The translations under genes and the position numbers were made by a program. Shown here one piece after another: positions 19,935 through 30,997 of a stretch of 30,997 nucleotides of DNA. Within the stretch, counting starts at the first letter, position 1. Every line of letters starts with the position of its first letter. The notes beneath the pieces are model-generated. The model had not been told where the DNA came from. It worked only from the letters and a program-made list of their open reading frames with translations, and ran no database searches. The DNA lies in NCBI GenBank assembly GCA_022592435.1, contig JABYQS010000321.1, positions 1 through 30,997 of the forward strand, read 5' to 3'. This DNA comes from Cerioporus squamosus. Lineage: Eukaryota > Basidiomycota > Agaricomycetes > Polyporales > Polyporaceae.

Positions 19935-21280
19935 ATGAACACGCCTTCGCAGGCGGACATGTCGCAAGGCATCAACCCCGCCTTCCTCTCCGGAGGCTAC
20001 AACGGCAACCCCGGGGCGAACGGCGGGTCCCAGGGCGGCTTCACCCCTCAACAAATTCAGCAAATGCAAGCCATGCGCGGCATGGGCGGCCAGGGAGGGG
20101 GTAGCGGGATGGGGATCAACCCCGCGATGTTCCAGCAAGGCGGCGGAGGCGGCGGCGGCCAGAGCATGAACATGGGCGGCGGGACGATGAACCCGGCTGC
20201 GCTGATGAACGGAATGGGTGGAGGCGGCGGAATGGGCGGCACGATGAACGCACGCATGGCGCAGATCCAGCAGATGCAGATGCAAGCTCAAGCACAACGC
20301 GCAAACATGATGGGTGGTGGTGGAGGGATGGGCATGGGCGGAGGCGGAGGTGGGATGGGCCTGAACCCCGCGCAGCTCCTCCAGCAACAACAGCAGCAGA
20401 TGAACATGGGAGGCGGCGGTATGAACGGGATGGGTGGAATCAACCCCGCCGCGCTCAGTGGCGGCATGGGTGGTATGGGTATGGGCGGTATGGGCGGGAT
20501 GGGAAACATGGGCATGGGCGGGATGGGCGGAATGAACATGGGAGGTATGGGTGGCATGAACATGGCCGGCATGGGCATGGGTGCGTCTCTTCCACAACTT
20601 CATGCGTCGCTGACTACCTACCACTTTTGCTCCCAGGCGGCTCGCCAACGAGCAGCTCGGCGTCGCTCCCGAACGTCTCTGGCCATGGCATGTCGCAGTC
20701 GCCGTCTTCAAGTGGCCCGCCCCAGACCCCTAGCATGTCGAACAGCGGTCTCCCGCCTGGTTTCCCGAACCTGACCCCGCAGCAAATGCAACAGCTCTCT
20801 GCGATGCCTCCTCAGATGAAGGCCATCCAGATCCAACGCATCATGCAAGCCCAGCAGCAGATGGCGAACAGCAGCATGGGAGGAATGGGAGGCGGGATGG
20901 GAAGTGGCATGGGCGGCGGCATGCAAGGAATGAACATGAGCGGACTGAGCGGCATGACTCCAGCACAGCTCCAACAGATGCAGATGCTCCAGCAGCAGCA
21001 GCAGCAGAATCAGGGCCACATGCAGCGTCCGCCATCCTCCGCGTCGTACGGCGGCCCGCTCGTGCACCGACTCTCGCAAGGTCAGCTGCACACTCCGTCG
21101 TCGACTCCGGGGCCTGGCAGTCAGGGTGCGCCCCACAGCGGGGGAATGCAGCAAGGCTCTCATCAGCAGGGAGGCGCGATGGGTCCGCCGTCATCTATCC
21201 CGCCTCGTCCACCAACCTCCTCGTCCCATCATGGCCATAGTGGCATGCACCAGCATATGCAGCAGCAGCAACAGCAGCAG

Positions 21281-21312
<32 letters not shown>

Positions 21313-24300
21313 ACAACAGCAACAGGGGTATACGCACGCTGCGCCCTTCCCAAGTCAAAGCCCTCGCCCCGGTACCGCGGCAGGTTCGCGACCGGGCACA
21401 GGGCAAAGCCAGTCTCAAGGCCAACCGCAGTCTGCGGGAAATCAAGACGGGCCTGCCGCGCCGATGCCTCTTCGGCACGGTTCGCTTCCTCAGAGCGCCG
21501 CGGGCACGCCTCAGCGTCCGGGAACGAGCCAGTCGATGGGTGCTCCTGAGAGGGTTCCAAGTCGCCCGCCCACCGCCAGCGGGCACGGCCGGCCGCAGAC
21601 ACCCCGCCAGCAGGCGCAGCAACTTGCTCAACAGCAGCACCAGTCGAAGACGTCGCCGACCCAGCAGGCGGGCGGGGGTTACGCTCCTATCGCACCCGCG
21701 CCCGTCCAAGCAAGCGCACAGGCTCCCGGAGCTCGCAGGTCCTCCGAGACTCCTGCGCCTGCATCGTCGTCGACACCGGGCCCCCAAGGCTCTGCGCCGC
21801 AGATGGCGCGCTCGCAGAGTCACACTGGCATCACAGGGATGGGCATTACTGGCAACATGGGCCCCGTCCCGCACTCGATGCAGGCTCAGCCTCTCCCGAC
21901 AGCCGGCTCGAGCTCGCTCGTGGGCGGCGCTGGGGGAGGCATGATGCCGCCCCCTGTCATCCCGCGCTCTGCACAAGGCCTCGCGGGAGCGGGCGACGGC
22001 ATGAACATGGGTGGCGTCCCGGGAATGATGAACCGCGCGATGCCCGGCGGTCAAGTGCAGGCGGGCGCGCAGAACCAGTCGCTGAACGTGAACACGAACC
22101 TCATGGCCCCCGGAGCTGGCGCGATGCAGAGCCCTGCGCTCGGAGGTGGGATGGGCTCGCCCGCGAACAGCGCGAGCATGTCCGGCATGGGCATTGCGCT
22201 CGATGCGAGCTCGTCCGGTGCTGTTCCGCAGACCCCGGCTCGCGGGGGCTCGCTGCCTCCCAACGCGGGATCTCCTAGCGTGGCGGGGCCTGTGCCAGGC
22301 ATGCTCGGGGGTGTCGTGGCGAAAACGAACGCTGCTGCCGCCACCGCGAATACGAAGCCCGCCGCGTCTCCCGCGCCTGCGCCGACCCCGGTGACGGTGA
22401 CGAAGATCGTGCCCCAGCTGCCGTCGCTCCCGAAGGACGTGCAGATGGACCCGAAGGTGACGCGGGTGTCGGTCGTGCCGCTCGTGGATTCGGAGAAGGC
22501 GATCCCGCCGCTGAGCGAGGAGGAGATCAAGGCCGTGCAGGGATGGATGCAGGCGGACAAGGAGTACGAGGGGCGGTACCGGAAGATGCGGGAGCGCATC
22601 GGGGAGGAGATGAAGAAGACGGTGAGCGCGCCGCGGGCGTGGTGGGAGAAGGACTTTAGTCTTGCGGGCCCGGAGGAGACGCAGGCGCGGAAGCGGAGGG
22701 GCGACAAGTGGATGCTGACCGGGCTGAAGAGCCAGAAGGAGCGCGAGATGAAGGACCGGAAGCGGGCGGGGAAGAGGGAGGGTTTAAGGCTGTGAGTGTT
22801 TCTTCTCTTTGTTTCTCTGGCGGCTTGGGGAGCAACGGCGCTGATATGTCGCTTTGGCAGGCCGAGGACGATACCAGACGAAGACGCGCAGGTGCCTGAA
22901 CAGCTTGTGCCCATCCGGCTGGAGTTCGACGTCGAGCACCACAAGATGCGCGACACCTTCGTCTGGAACTTGAACGGTGAGTCGTTCCTGTGCATATGCG
23001 GCATCCGTCTCGCTGACGCCGTGAAGACCCCATCATCACCCCCGAGATATTCGCGCAGTCGGTTGTGGACGACTACGGGCTCGCGCCGAGCTACCACGCT
23101 GTCATCACCAAGTCCATCCAGGAGCAGCTCAGCGACTACAAGGCCCACTCCGCGACCTTCGGCGAGGACGGTATCATGATCGACGAGCCCGAAGACGTTC
23201 TGTCAGGCAAGTTCACCGAGGAAGAGACTGCGTGGTGGGAGGCCTGGCGGAAGCGCGTCCGGTCGAAGGCCCTCTACAAGCTGCCCAGCCCGCCCGAGCC
23301 GCGCATGCGCAAGCGCAGGAAGGTCGTCAAGGAGGAGGCGGCTGCACCTGTCGCTCCTGGCGGCGAGGTCATGATGGCAGTTGACGACTTTGAGGAGGAC
23401 GAAAACCTGATGAATGAGGAGATGCGGATCTTAGTCAAGGTGCGTCTGTGTTATCTACTTGGGCGGAGGATAGTCGGTTGACCTGTCGCACAGGTGGACA
23501 TCATCGTCGGCTCGGTTAAGCTTGAAGATCAATTCGAGTGGGATCTCGAGAACGTCGATCCTACGCCAGAGCAGTTCGCGGAGATCTATTGCAAGGATCT
23601 CGGACTCGCCGGAGAGTTCAAGTAAGGACTACCTTCGTTTCGCTCGATCGCCGTGCGCTGACATGAGCTGCACACGAAGGACCGCGATCGCACATGCTAT
23701 CCGCGAACAAGTCCAGATCTACCAGAAGTCGCTCTTCTTGGTCGGCCACCCATCGGACGGCACGGCGGTTCAGGATGACGATCTGCGCATGTCCCTCCTG
23801 CCGTCGCTCACCTCGGGTGCGCGGTCGATGGAGCAGGTCAGCGCGTTTACACCACAGCTCAACTATCTCAGCGAGAGCGAGCTGGAGAAGAACGAGAAGG
23901 ACCGCGAGAAGGAGCTCGCTCGTCGCAAGCGGAAGACGACCCGCGGACGACGCGGTGTCGCGCTCCCGGACCGCGAGCCTCCGAAGACGTACCGCACGCC
24001 CGCCATTGGGTTCCCAGAGATCTCCCCCGCCGCGCTCGCGCTTGCTGCTGCCGCTGCCGCTCCGACGTCTCGGCGTGCCGCGGCGGCGGCTGCCTCGCTC
24101 ACGATCGCGAACATGGTCGCGTCCGAGAACGGTACGGTGCTCATGCCGCAGACAGTTTCCGCGCCGATTACCCCCGTCGCTGCGACCCCGTCGACGAAGG
24201 ACAAGAAGCCGAAGGGCCTGTTCAAGCCTCCCTCGTATCCGCCGACTGTTCTTCGCCCGCGCGCGAACGTCAAGGCACCGACGCCGTCTACCGCGGCCGA

Positions 24301-25456
24301 CGTCGCGAACCTGCCACCGCCTATTGAGAACGACCTGCCTCTGCCCAGCAGTAGTGGCATTGATCGGCAGGGCTCGAAGGTCGTCCTGACTGCGAAGCGT
24401 GCCAAGGAGCTCGAGAGGGAAGCGAAGGAGAAGGAGTACGCCGATGGTCAACACGCCAACTATATTGATGGTGTCTGGCACTGCTCGAACTGCGGTTGCC
24501 CCGAAAGCATTGCCATCGGTCGTCGGAAGGGTCCCCTCGGAGACAAGTCGCAGTGTGGTACATGTGGTGAGTGCAACTTCCTCCTTGGCGCGACGAGCAC
24601 CTTCTGACGTGCCAATGCCTGTCAGGAAAATATTGGCACAGGCATCGTCGGCCCCGACCGGTTACGTACAACTCCAGTCTCGAATTCCACCAAGGTCTGC
24701 AAAGGGCGGAGGAGATGCAGAAGTCCGCAGCGAAGAGGAAGCGACCGCACTCGGCTGTGGTCGAGGTCAAGACGCAGGTTGCCGATGATGATGACGATGT
24801 CGGGACTCCCGCTCCTTCGAAGCCGAAGTCCAAGGCAGGCTCGATCGTCCCGGACGGCGCGTCAGGAGATGCTCCTGACCGCGCGATATCTCCTGTCTCG
24901 ACGGCTTCGAGTGCCTCGGAATCGCCACTGGCACAGCGTGTCAAGATGAACGGCGCGCACTCGAAGTCTGCTCCTCCCGCTCACCCTGATTCCGAGCCGA
25001 AGGCGGAGCCGACGCAGGCACCTCCTCAGGCATCCCCTTCACGAGCCGCGCCATCTGCCCCACCTACTCAACTTCCACCGGTAGGTGTGGCCATACCCGC
25101 TATCGCCAGTTCTGTTGCTGACTCTGCGGACGCCTCAGTTGACCGTCCCGCAATGGATGACGGAAGCGATGCTCGCGATGCACGCGAAGTACCCTGACGA
25201 CATCTTCGAGGTCGTGACGCGCAGGAACAACACTGGAGAATTCGACCTCCGGATCAAGTGTACGGATTGTCCTGGGAAGGTGCGTGGTTTGCTCTTTTCG
25301 ATCGCGATCGTAGCGGACGTTGATGCTGGCTTCGGTGTTCAGCACTACACGCCTGGGCCCGGAGAGTCTCTTACGAACTTTGAAGTACATCTGAAAAACC
25401 GCCAACATCGTGCGAAGGTCAACGCGCGGCTGCATCCGCCTACTACGGACTCCTAG
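19935..25456 (+). CDS. SNF5: SNF5/SMARCB1, SWI/SNF chromatin remodelling subunit with GATA-type zinc finger
   Basis: Core subunit of the nuclear SWI/SNF complex. Nine exons (19935-20580, 20637-22791, 22861-22976, 23027-23439, 23494-23621, 23680-24566, 24626-25080, 25139-25279, 25343-25456) join cleanly into about 1684 residues. The N-terminal half is low-complexity Gly/Met/Gln, with 22 glutamines at about residues 424-445. The SNF5 domain starts near residue 946 (PEQLVPIRLEFDVEHHKMRD); its two repeats include IITPEIFAQSVVDDYGL and VGSVKLEDQFEWDLEN, followed by REQVQIYQKSLFLVGH. A GATA-type finger has cysteines at about 1421, 1424, 1445 and 1448 (CSNC..CGTC), then KYWHRHRRPRP. The last exons encode a CTDC..HLKNRQH finger-like motif. 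No frame break anywhere. Confidence 0.95.
20460..20580 (+). repeat. Met/Gly-repeat tract in SNF5
   Basis: Imperfect GGNATG repeats encode repeated GGM, GMG and NMGG units at the end of exon 1. Confidence 0.7.
21260..21325 (+). repeat. CAG/CAA trinucleotide repeat (22 Gln) in SNF5
   Basis: Mixed CAG and CAA codons encode 22 consecutive glutamines. Mixing of codons makes the DNA less prone to slippage than pure CAG. Shorter Gln runs flank it at 20383-20397 and 20989-21007. Confidence 0.9.
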
Positions 25457-25908
25457 ATATCGTTTTCCTCCTCTTGACTTGTCCTCCCTGCTATCACTGG
25501 ATCATGTTGTGCTTGTGACTCGCTATTTACGCGTCCTTTCCTGTTTGTATTGTAATCACCCGCGTCGAACGCACCAATGCTATCCTCTTATCATCATCCC
25601 TGGTTGTCACTGACACCAATGCTTTGGTTGACCGCAATGCAGATCAACTTCGTCAAGCCGCCATGAGGGGAAGTGGCGAGAAAGATGTACCCGCTATGAG
25701 GTGTCCTCTCACCTGACTGTATGAGAGCTCCTATGGGTCAGTGCCCGCCTGACAAGAATACACACGGTATACTGAGTCATACAGTGCCAGATTGTATCGA
25801 TACATGCCCGGTAGGTAGCAGTAGCATTGCAGTCTTCGACATCGAAACATGGAACAACTTCCTTCTCACCCTCAGTTCCGTGAATGGAGGTACCTTCCGT
25901 GTGGACTA
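25457..25908. other. Intergenic between convergent SNF5 and TRM4
   Basis: 450 bases between two stop codons on opposite strands, so this holds both 3' UTRs and terminators. No gene seen. Confidence 0.5.
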
Positions 25909-28900
25909 TCATATCGTTTCTGGGACGTCCGCAGCTTCAGCCTCTTCCACGGGAGCACCCGCATTCTCATCCTCGAGGACGGGCGTGTCGACTTGAGCAT
26001 CGGGGGTGGCCTCGCTCTGCTGCTTCTTCTTCGCAGCCGCCTCGCGAGCTGCGGTAGTGATGTCCTCGCCGAAGATTCGCATGCTCAACGCACTAGACAA
26101 AGCCCGGGAGATGAGTTCCGTGGACCATTTACGACATCAAAGAGGACGCCCAGGGCAGGCGATGCGTGCACGTACCTCTTTGCACGCTTATCGAGCATGA
26201 GCATGACGGACACGTTGGACTTCCAGATGGGCAACACAAGCTCATGCGTGAGCCTTCCGTATGGGAACCGAGTGAGCAAGGCCGCAGAGTCAGGACACAG
26301 GGTTGGGGGACTCACGTAGCGCCCTCTAGTTGACCGGGCTGGAAGCGCACAACGTAACTTCCGTTGGCTGGAACGCTCCGTGATTAGAGACGCTGCGCGG
26401 GTGCAGATTGGACAAACCCTGCACGCACCTTTTGCGTTGATCATTGATTGGAAGGACTCAGAGAAGCCCGAGGTCAGAGGGTAATACGACTCCATGAATA
26501 TTTTGAGCGCTGCGAAGTCGGCCTGCACGATGGCCTTGGGTCCGATGTAAGGGAGGACGACGGGCAAGCCCTCGCTGAGCACTCGGAAATGCGTCTCGGC
26601 GCCCTCGCGCTTGGCTTCAGTGCCTTCCTGCTTGCCGAAGACCTTCGTGCCGCACGTCATGAGCCTAATGCGGGCATAGTCATTGTGCTGGACGACGCTC
26701 TTGACGATGTCGTTGACCATGTACAGGGAGCGCACGCTATCCCCGGCGGGATTCCGGACAAGCAAGTTGGAGGCGGGGAAGTTGGAGCTCAGGTCAAAGT
26801 TCTCTCTGCGTTCCAGTCAGCAGCCGCGGGAGGCAAACACCACCTGGGGAGCACGTACATGCACGCTTTGATGATGGGGTCGTCTGGCGCGATGAACGTG
26901 TACGGGTTCTCCCTGAAATGGGCGCTGGCACCCTCTGCGGTCTTGCCTTTCTTGAACCGGATTTTTGGCTCGCGAGATGCAGCGGGAGTTGCCTTGTCGA
27001 CATCCATGGCCGGTGTCGGGTCCTCCATTGCTTCCTCGGGGAGCTCCTCATCGGCCTCTTCAGTCGATTCAGCGTCGGCCTCTTGACCTTTGCCAGCCTC
27101 GCCTTCGATGTCAAGCTTGGCCTTCTTCACGTCAGATCTGTCGAGGCCGTCAACAGCGTCCGCCGTGCGTTTGCTGTCTCTGTGGGGCGCAGCTTTAATA
27201 TGATTTAATCCAAAGAATGGGGAAGGGAACATACGATGGGTCTTTGGTAGCGTCTGTCGTCGCGGGAGCCTTGACCGGAGGCTTCTTTTGCAAGATTGCA
27301 ATGAAGAAGCCACCTGTATCTTGCAGATGCGGGTAGATGCGTAGGCTGGAAAGAAAACTTAGGGGGTGAAGTGAGACATAGAGCAGAGCAGATACAGACC
27401 AGCGTGACAGATGGAGGTCCTCGGCCTCAGCGGGAGAAGGAGGCCAGTGCGACTCGAGCATCTTGCTGCTTGCTCGCTGAGACTCGTCCAGGGATTGTAT
27501 GTAATCCTGATATGTTGCGAACTCCGTGTTAATCTCTCTCGTTACGGTTGGCTTCCATGAGGTCAAGCCGGGACGATGGACCAGTCCAGGGAGGTGATTG
27601 GACATGTCAATGAGTTCGAATCCTGTGCACAAGTCCTACATGAGTCAACGTGCTTCTTTGAGGTAATAGTCGCCGGCGTGAGACGTACCGGGGATCGACT
27701 TCAAAGCAGCAGCGACCACCGCCTCGTTCTCGACCGGGTTTATTGAACACGTCGAATAGACGATGCGTCCGCCCTTTTTGAGCATGCGCATCGCGCGCTG
27801 GAGGATGCGAAGCTGCAGGCTAAGCGGTCCCGATACCCGGGCAGCCAGCAGCGTGCACGACAAACAGCATTAGCAGAACAATTAAGCAGCAGGGCAACCG
27901 GATGCATGCAGGAAGCCCGTACCTGTGCAGGCCGTTGCCGTCCATCGGCGACCAATGTTTCCATATCCCGGGGTTCTTGCGCAGTGCCGTCCCCGCTACA
28001 CGGTACGTCACACAAAATGCGGTCGAACAGGAGCTGGTACTGCTTCTTCGCGGCAACGCGCGCCTTGGTGCTGGAGGGGAAGATGGTTTGCTCTGAAGGG
28101 ATTTTGATAGCCGGGAATATCGATGCATCGAGATTCGTCACCATTAGCGCGGGGGAGGGGAGGCGGGCGGACTGGTGAATTAGGAGATGCGTGCGCTTGT
28201 AGTCGCTGTCGTTGGCAATTAGGAGACCGGAAGGTATTGAGGATGAGGTGATCGTGTCGTGCGCATGGAGTGCTTCAAGCAGTTGGGCGGTCTTTACCGT
28301 TCAGTACGGGAGAGCGCGATCCGGAGTCCGGTCATCAAAGCTTACCTTGGAACCTGGAGCAGCGCACATGTCCATCACCTGCAAGTTAAAGAGTGGGTTA
28401 ATGTATGGATAGGGGCGACAGCGAGAAAGATAGGAATTCGGGTCCAAATGAGCGATGCCAACGCTGGCATGGCTGACATGCGAGAGCAGCGCTTTCCCTG
28501 TCCTCCAGATTTCCCGGTACACGCAGGAAGCAACTGCGCGGCGAAACTTCTGCTCGGACATGTGCGCACAACGGCACAAAGCCCGCGTCTGGCCCGCGTC
28601 ATGAATGTACCGCAGAGCGTCCCCGGTGCGATCGGGGCCATGGTAGTCGCTGGAGCGGGCCCGTATCGCGGAAGATAACGCAGCGGTTGGAGCTGAACTG
28701 CAGACGCTACTCACTCGATGGTGCGGTTCGACTTCGAGAAACGAGGTGGCAGCATGCTGACTGCTTCTTGTCGAGATATGTTCCCCTGAATGCCATCAAT
28801 ATCTCGCACAATACGTCAAGTAGTGGAGAAGACGCACCACCTCGGTCTCGAAGGAGGAACGAGTGGAACTTCTTGAACTCCGGAGACTTGCGGAGGACCT

Positions 28901-29429
28901 TCTTCGCTACATTGAACTGCCAAGCAAGTCCTTCGGGTACCTGAAGCATCGGTCAATAACAACGCGATATATGGGCGGGATCCGGGTGAAACGAACCAAG
29001 GTATTTGCTGCGGCGGGGAGACGGCCTCTCCCTCGAACACAACACCGCCCAAATGAGGGACATGAATCCTTGATTGTGTCTTTAACAAACGTGCTGCCCT
29101 GTAACCAACGAAGAGAGAATCAGTTGGACGAAGCCTACAGGATGGTAGGCAGCTTACTGACGACTTCCTGCCACACGGAAGGTGGTAGGCAACGGATTGC
29201 GCATAGTCTCGAGAAATTGATCCCATTCTTCCTCGAAAGTATGTTCTGTGCCTTGTAGTATTTTTCGAGCCGTTCGTTGTGCATATGTTCTCGCTCTATT
29301 ACGTCTGTGCGAGCCCATGCGGCATCGTCGCGACTCTTGCCACCTTTGTTGCCCTTTCCTTTCTGCGTGAGCAGGACTTCAGCCGTCGTGCAAATAACAA
29401 AAGGCCTGCCCGCTTACCTTCTTTGCCAT
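25909..29429 (-). CDS. TRM4: TRM4/NCL1 (NSUN2 family) tRNA cytosine-5 methyltransferase, 5' part frameshifted
   Basis: Nuclear enzyme that makes 5-methylcytosine in tRNA. It starts at 29429 with MAKK in a 12-base first exon (29418-29429), followed by [19 protein letters not shown] and [11 protein letters not shown]. Later landmarks are [37 protein letters not shown], and the SAM-binding CAAPGSK. Then come [20 protein letters not shown], the catalytic motif [28 protein letters not shown] with the second Cys, and [21 protein letters not shown]. An acidic segment and a C-terminal domain ending [20 protein letters not shown] then PEETI-like residues complete it. All junctions from about 27980 down to the stop at 25909 splice in frame. 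Between 27,990 and 29,270 the frame must change several times. Identity is very secure; intactness is not. Confidence 0.93.
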
Positions 29430-29530
29430 TTCGATAGTTGGAGAGGCTAGGGCGGAAGTAAGAACGGGTCAAATACGGTACTAGTATCTCGCAGAAACTG
29501 GTGGTTGATCAAAACTGTTCATCTGCGTTT

Positions 29531-29545
29531 TTATCTTATCTTATC
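29531..29545 (-). promoter_or_regulatory. Triple GATA-factor sites upstream of TRM4
   Basis: Read on the minus strand, GATAAGATAAGATAA holds three GATA cores, about 100 bases upstream of the TRM4 start at 29429. It resembles the tandem site at 8224-8234. Binding is inferred from the sequence alone. Confidence 0.45.
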
Positions 29546-30677
29546 GGCTTCCATCCAGCGCTTCAGCCCGACTCAACCTTGCCTCCGTACCTCGACGACA
29601 ATCATTGTCACACAACCAAAATGTGCAAGTTCCTCCGATCCTTGCGTTAGGAAGTCCCCGAAAAAACGGTATGGTTAGACGGAGTGCCTTATCGTCCTGT
29701 CGAGCCACGCTCGAGGGGCTACGCACAAGACACGGTGGCATATCATGATCAGGTCTAGGGCAAGGGGCCTTGCAAGCAACTGCGACGGTACGTGCTGCGT
29801 CGCCATGCATTTCGCATCTGGATATCTGCACTGGACAGGACTCCGGCAAGATGAACACGCGAAAGGCTCGCGTGTTGTTGAACTGCTCTCTGTGGCACTC
29901 GCTTGCCGACCGGGCCTTTCACCGTGATGCAGACGCGCTGTAACCTCCGGACCCACTGTCTCAGATCGGTTCGGGATGGTCGCACTCGACGTAACCGAGT
30001 GGCACGCACCATGGTTTCGTGGATCGTATCGCCCAACTCTTCACGGTCGTTCGCGACCTAGACTTCGCCTATCGCCCACCTTCTCTTTATGTGCGATTGT
30101 CGATCTCTCAACCGCCGGTATCTATCGCATATCGTGATTCTGGACTGTATGCAAAGTTTACGACTGGAGTCGTCAGCTGCCCTGGTGTGGCATACTCTGC
30201 GGTGCCAAAAGCCAACTTGTCTTTCTAGACGCGTCGATCGTCGTCGGCCTTTTTGGTGGTGCACTCCGCGCTCATGTCCGCGACTTCTGTCCGCTTACAT
30301 TGCGATGGGCACTCAGCGTGGTGGCCCTGGTCGCATCGTGGTCAGCCACGAATGCGCCTGCTTGGTAGGCTTACCCACCCGACGCACCCTCGACTGCGTG
30401 TCAGTGATCCTGATCAGTGGCACGGCACAAACCGCCGCAGCTCGACCCGTTGTGAACGCGCCGCTCCCGGTGTGGCGTTATACTCCTAGTAACACTGACA
30501 CGAGGAGGACACGATGTCTCTCTTCCTTTCTTCTCCAGACGCCCGTGTCGCTGAAGCACCCTCCGGTTAATAGCACCGTCTATCTACCGGAGAGAGCAAC
30601 ACCCGCCTCCCATCCAATCTTCTACTCTACTGTACACCGACTACTTACTTCTCATCAGTTCAAGACGAACGAACGAC
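29546..30677. other. Intergenic: divergent promoters of TRM4 and the WH1 gene
   Basis: No supported gene. The 204-codon plus frame (30089-30703) and others have no recognisable content. Just before 30678 the sequence is CT-rich and ends in a purine/AC-rich leader typical of a fungal start. Confidence 0.4.
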
Positions 30678-30997
30678 ATGGCCTACCAAACTCAGCTCCC
30701 TGACTCTCCCGCCGCCACCATCACCTCCCTCTCCGACGACGACAAGCGTCACGTCCTCTCCTACCTCCCGCCCGATACGAAACTGCTCGCAGTCGCTCCC
30801 GCACGCATCTACCAGTCCCCGTTCAACGCGATCAAGATTCTTGGAACTTTACCGGCCTCCGAGGCATGCTCGTCTTTGGCCGAATCGCATTTCAGTGTAC
30901 CCGGACCGACCTCTCGGCGTCGGAGAGGGGACAAGTATCGAGCAAACTACTGGTTCCGTCTCGTCGACGTCGACTCCGGCAAAGGCATCGTCTGGTT
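30678..30997 (+). CDS. WH1 (EVH1) domain protein, WASP/Las17-like, 5' part, frameshifted and cut by the window edge
   Basis: Likely an actin-nucleation promoter of the WASP type. The start at 30678 gives MAYQTQLPDSPAATITSLSD, then LPPDTKLLAVAPARIYQSPF, matching the N-terminal strand of fungal WH1 domains. The frame then changes by one base: the next segment reads DQDSWNFTGLRGMLVFGR, and later YWFRLVDVDSGKGIVW in a different frame again. These are the WH1 core features (W-x-x-TGL-G, YWF-LVD, G-IVW). Missing single bases in short runs explain both jumps (GCGGAT to GCGAT, CAAAAC to CAAAC). The proline-rich and WCA parts would lie beyond the right edge. Confidence 0.68.
   Translation, partial: MAYQTQLPDSPAATITSLSDDDKRHVLSYLPPDTKLLAVAPARIYQSPFNAIKILGTLPASEACSSLAESHFSVPGPTSRRRRGDKYRANYWFRLVDVDSGKGIVW

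Noticed and set aside
21191..22054. 287-codon minus-strand frame with a long Leu run
   Set aside because: Antisense of the polyglutamine-coding repeat of SNF5.
27613..27622. GTTCGAATCC, a perfect tRNA B-box-like sequence
   Set aside because: It lies inside a well-supported TRM4 exon (codons of the GFELIDMS segment), and no cloverleaf or A box is found around it.
1..30997. CRISPR array, prophage, biosynthetic cluster or rRNA
   Set aside because: No regularly spaced repeats, no phage genes, no rRNA; the acyltransferase and MFS genes are separated by a gene-poor gap, without a backbone synthase.

Overview
The window looks like nuclear DNA of a filamentous basidiomycete fungus, most likely an Agaricomycete. 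Genes are split by many short introns (about 45-75 bases) with GT..AG ends. Third codon positions are GC-rich, and the proteins match basidiomycete versions of conserved eukaryotic families (VPS15, QCR8, OST4, SNF5, TRM4, WH1 and wax-synthase-like proteins). No order or species can be fixed from sequence alone. No CRISPR array, phage, rRNA, tRNA or intact transposon was found.

Layout, left to right. 1-2471 (-): 5' part of VPS15, running off the left edge. About 3110-3770 (-): a small heat shock protein gene with frameshifts. 5300-5434 (-): the tiny OST4 gene, divergent from QCR8 at 5696-6366 (+). 7243-7997 (+): a second, intact Hsp20 paralogue. 8299-9322 (+): a DUF3669-type protein with kinase-like motifs. 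About 9993-10176 (+): an isolated C-terminal relic of threonyl-tRNA synthetase. 10769-12112 (-): a membrane-bound wax-synthase-like acyltransferase. 12.1-14.1 kb: gene-poor. 14323-16017 (+): an allantoate-permease-like MFS transporter. 16-19.9 kb: gene-poor, including a GC-rich, CT-rich stretch with a TATA box. 19935-25456 (+): SNF5, the largest gene. 25909-29429 (-): the tRNA methyltransferase TRM4, tail-to-tail with SNF5. 30678 onward (+): start of a WH1 (WASP-type) gene cut by the right edge.

Most genes are unrelated housekeeping functions: PI3-kinase regulation, respiration, N-glycosylation, chromatin remodelling, tRNA modification and actin. They form no operon-like system, and I found no new multi-gene system. 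The most distinctive signals are the repeat-built N-terminus and two zinc fingers of SNF5, kinase-like motifs in the DUF3669 protein, the ThrRS relic, several micro-exons, and a regional pattern of indels. VPS15, the first Hsp20 gene, the 5' part of TRM4 and the WH1 gene all carry small indels that break otherwise well conserved frames. Every gene recognised between about 5.3 and 27.98 kb reads cleanly, apart from the short ThrRS relic. The indels could be assembly errors at the two flanks or real decay.
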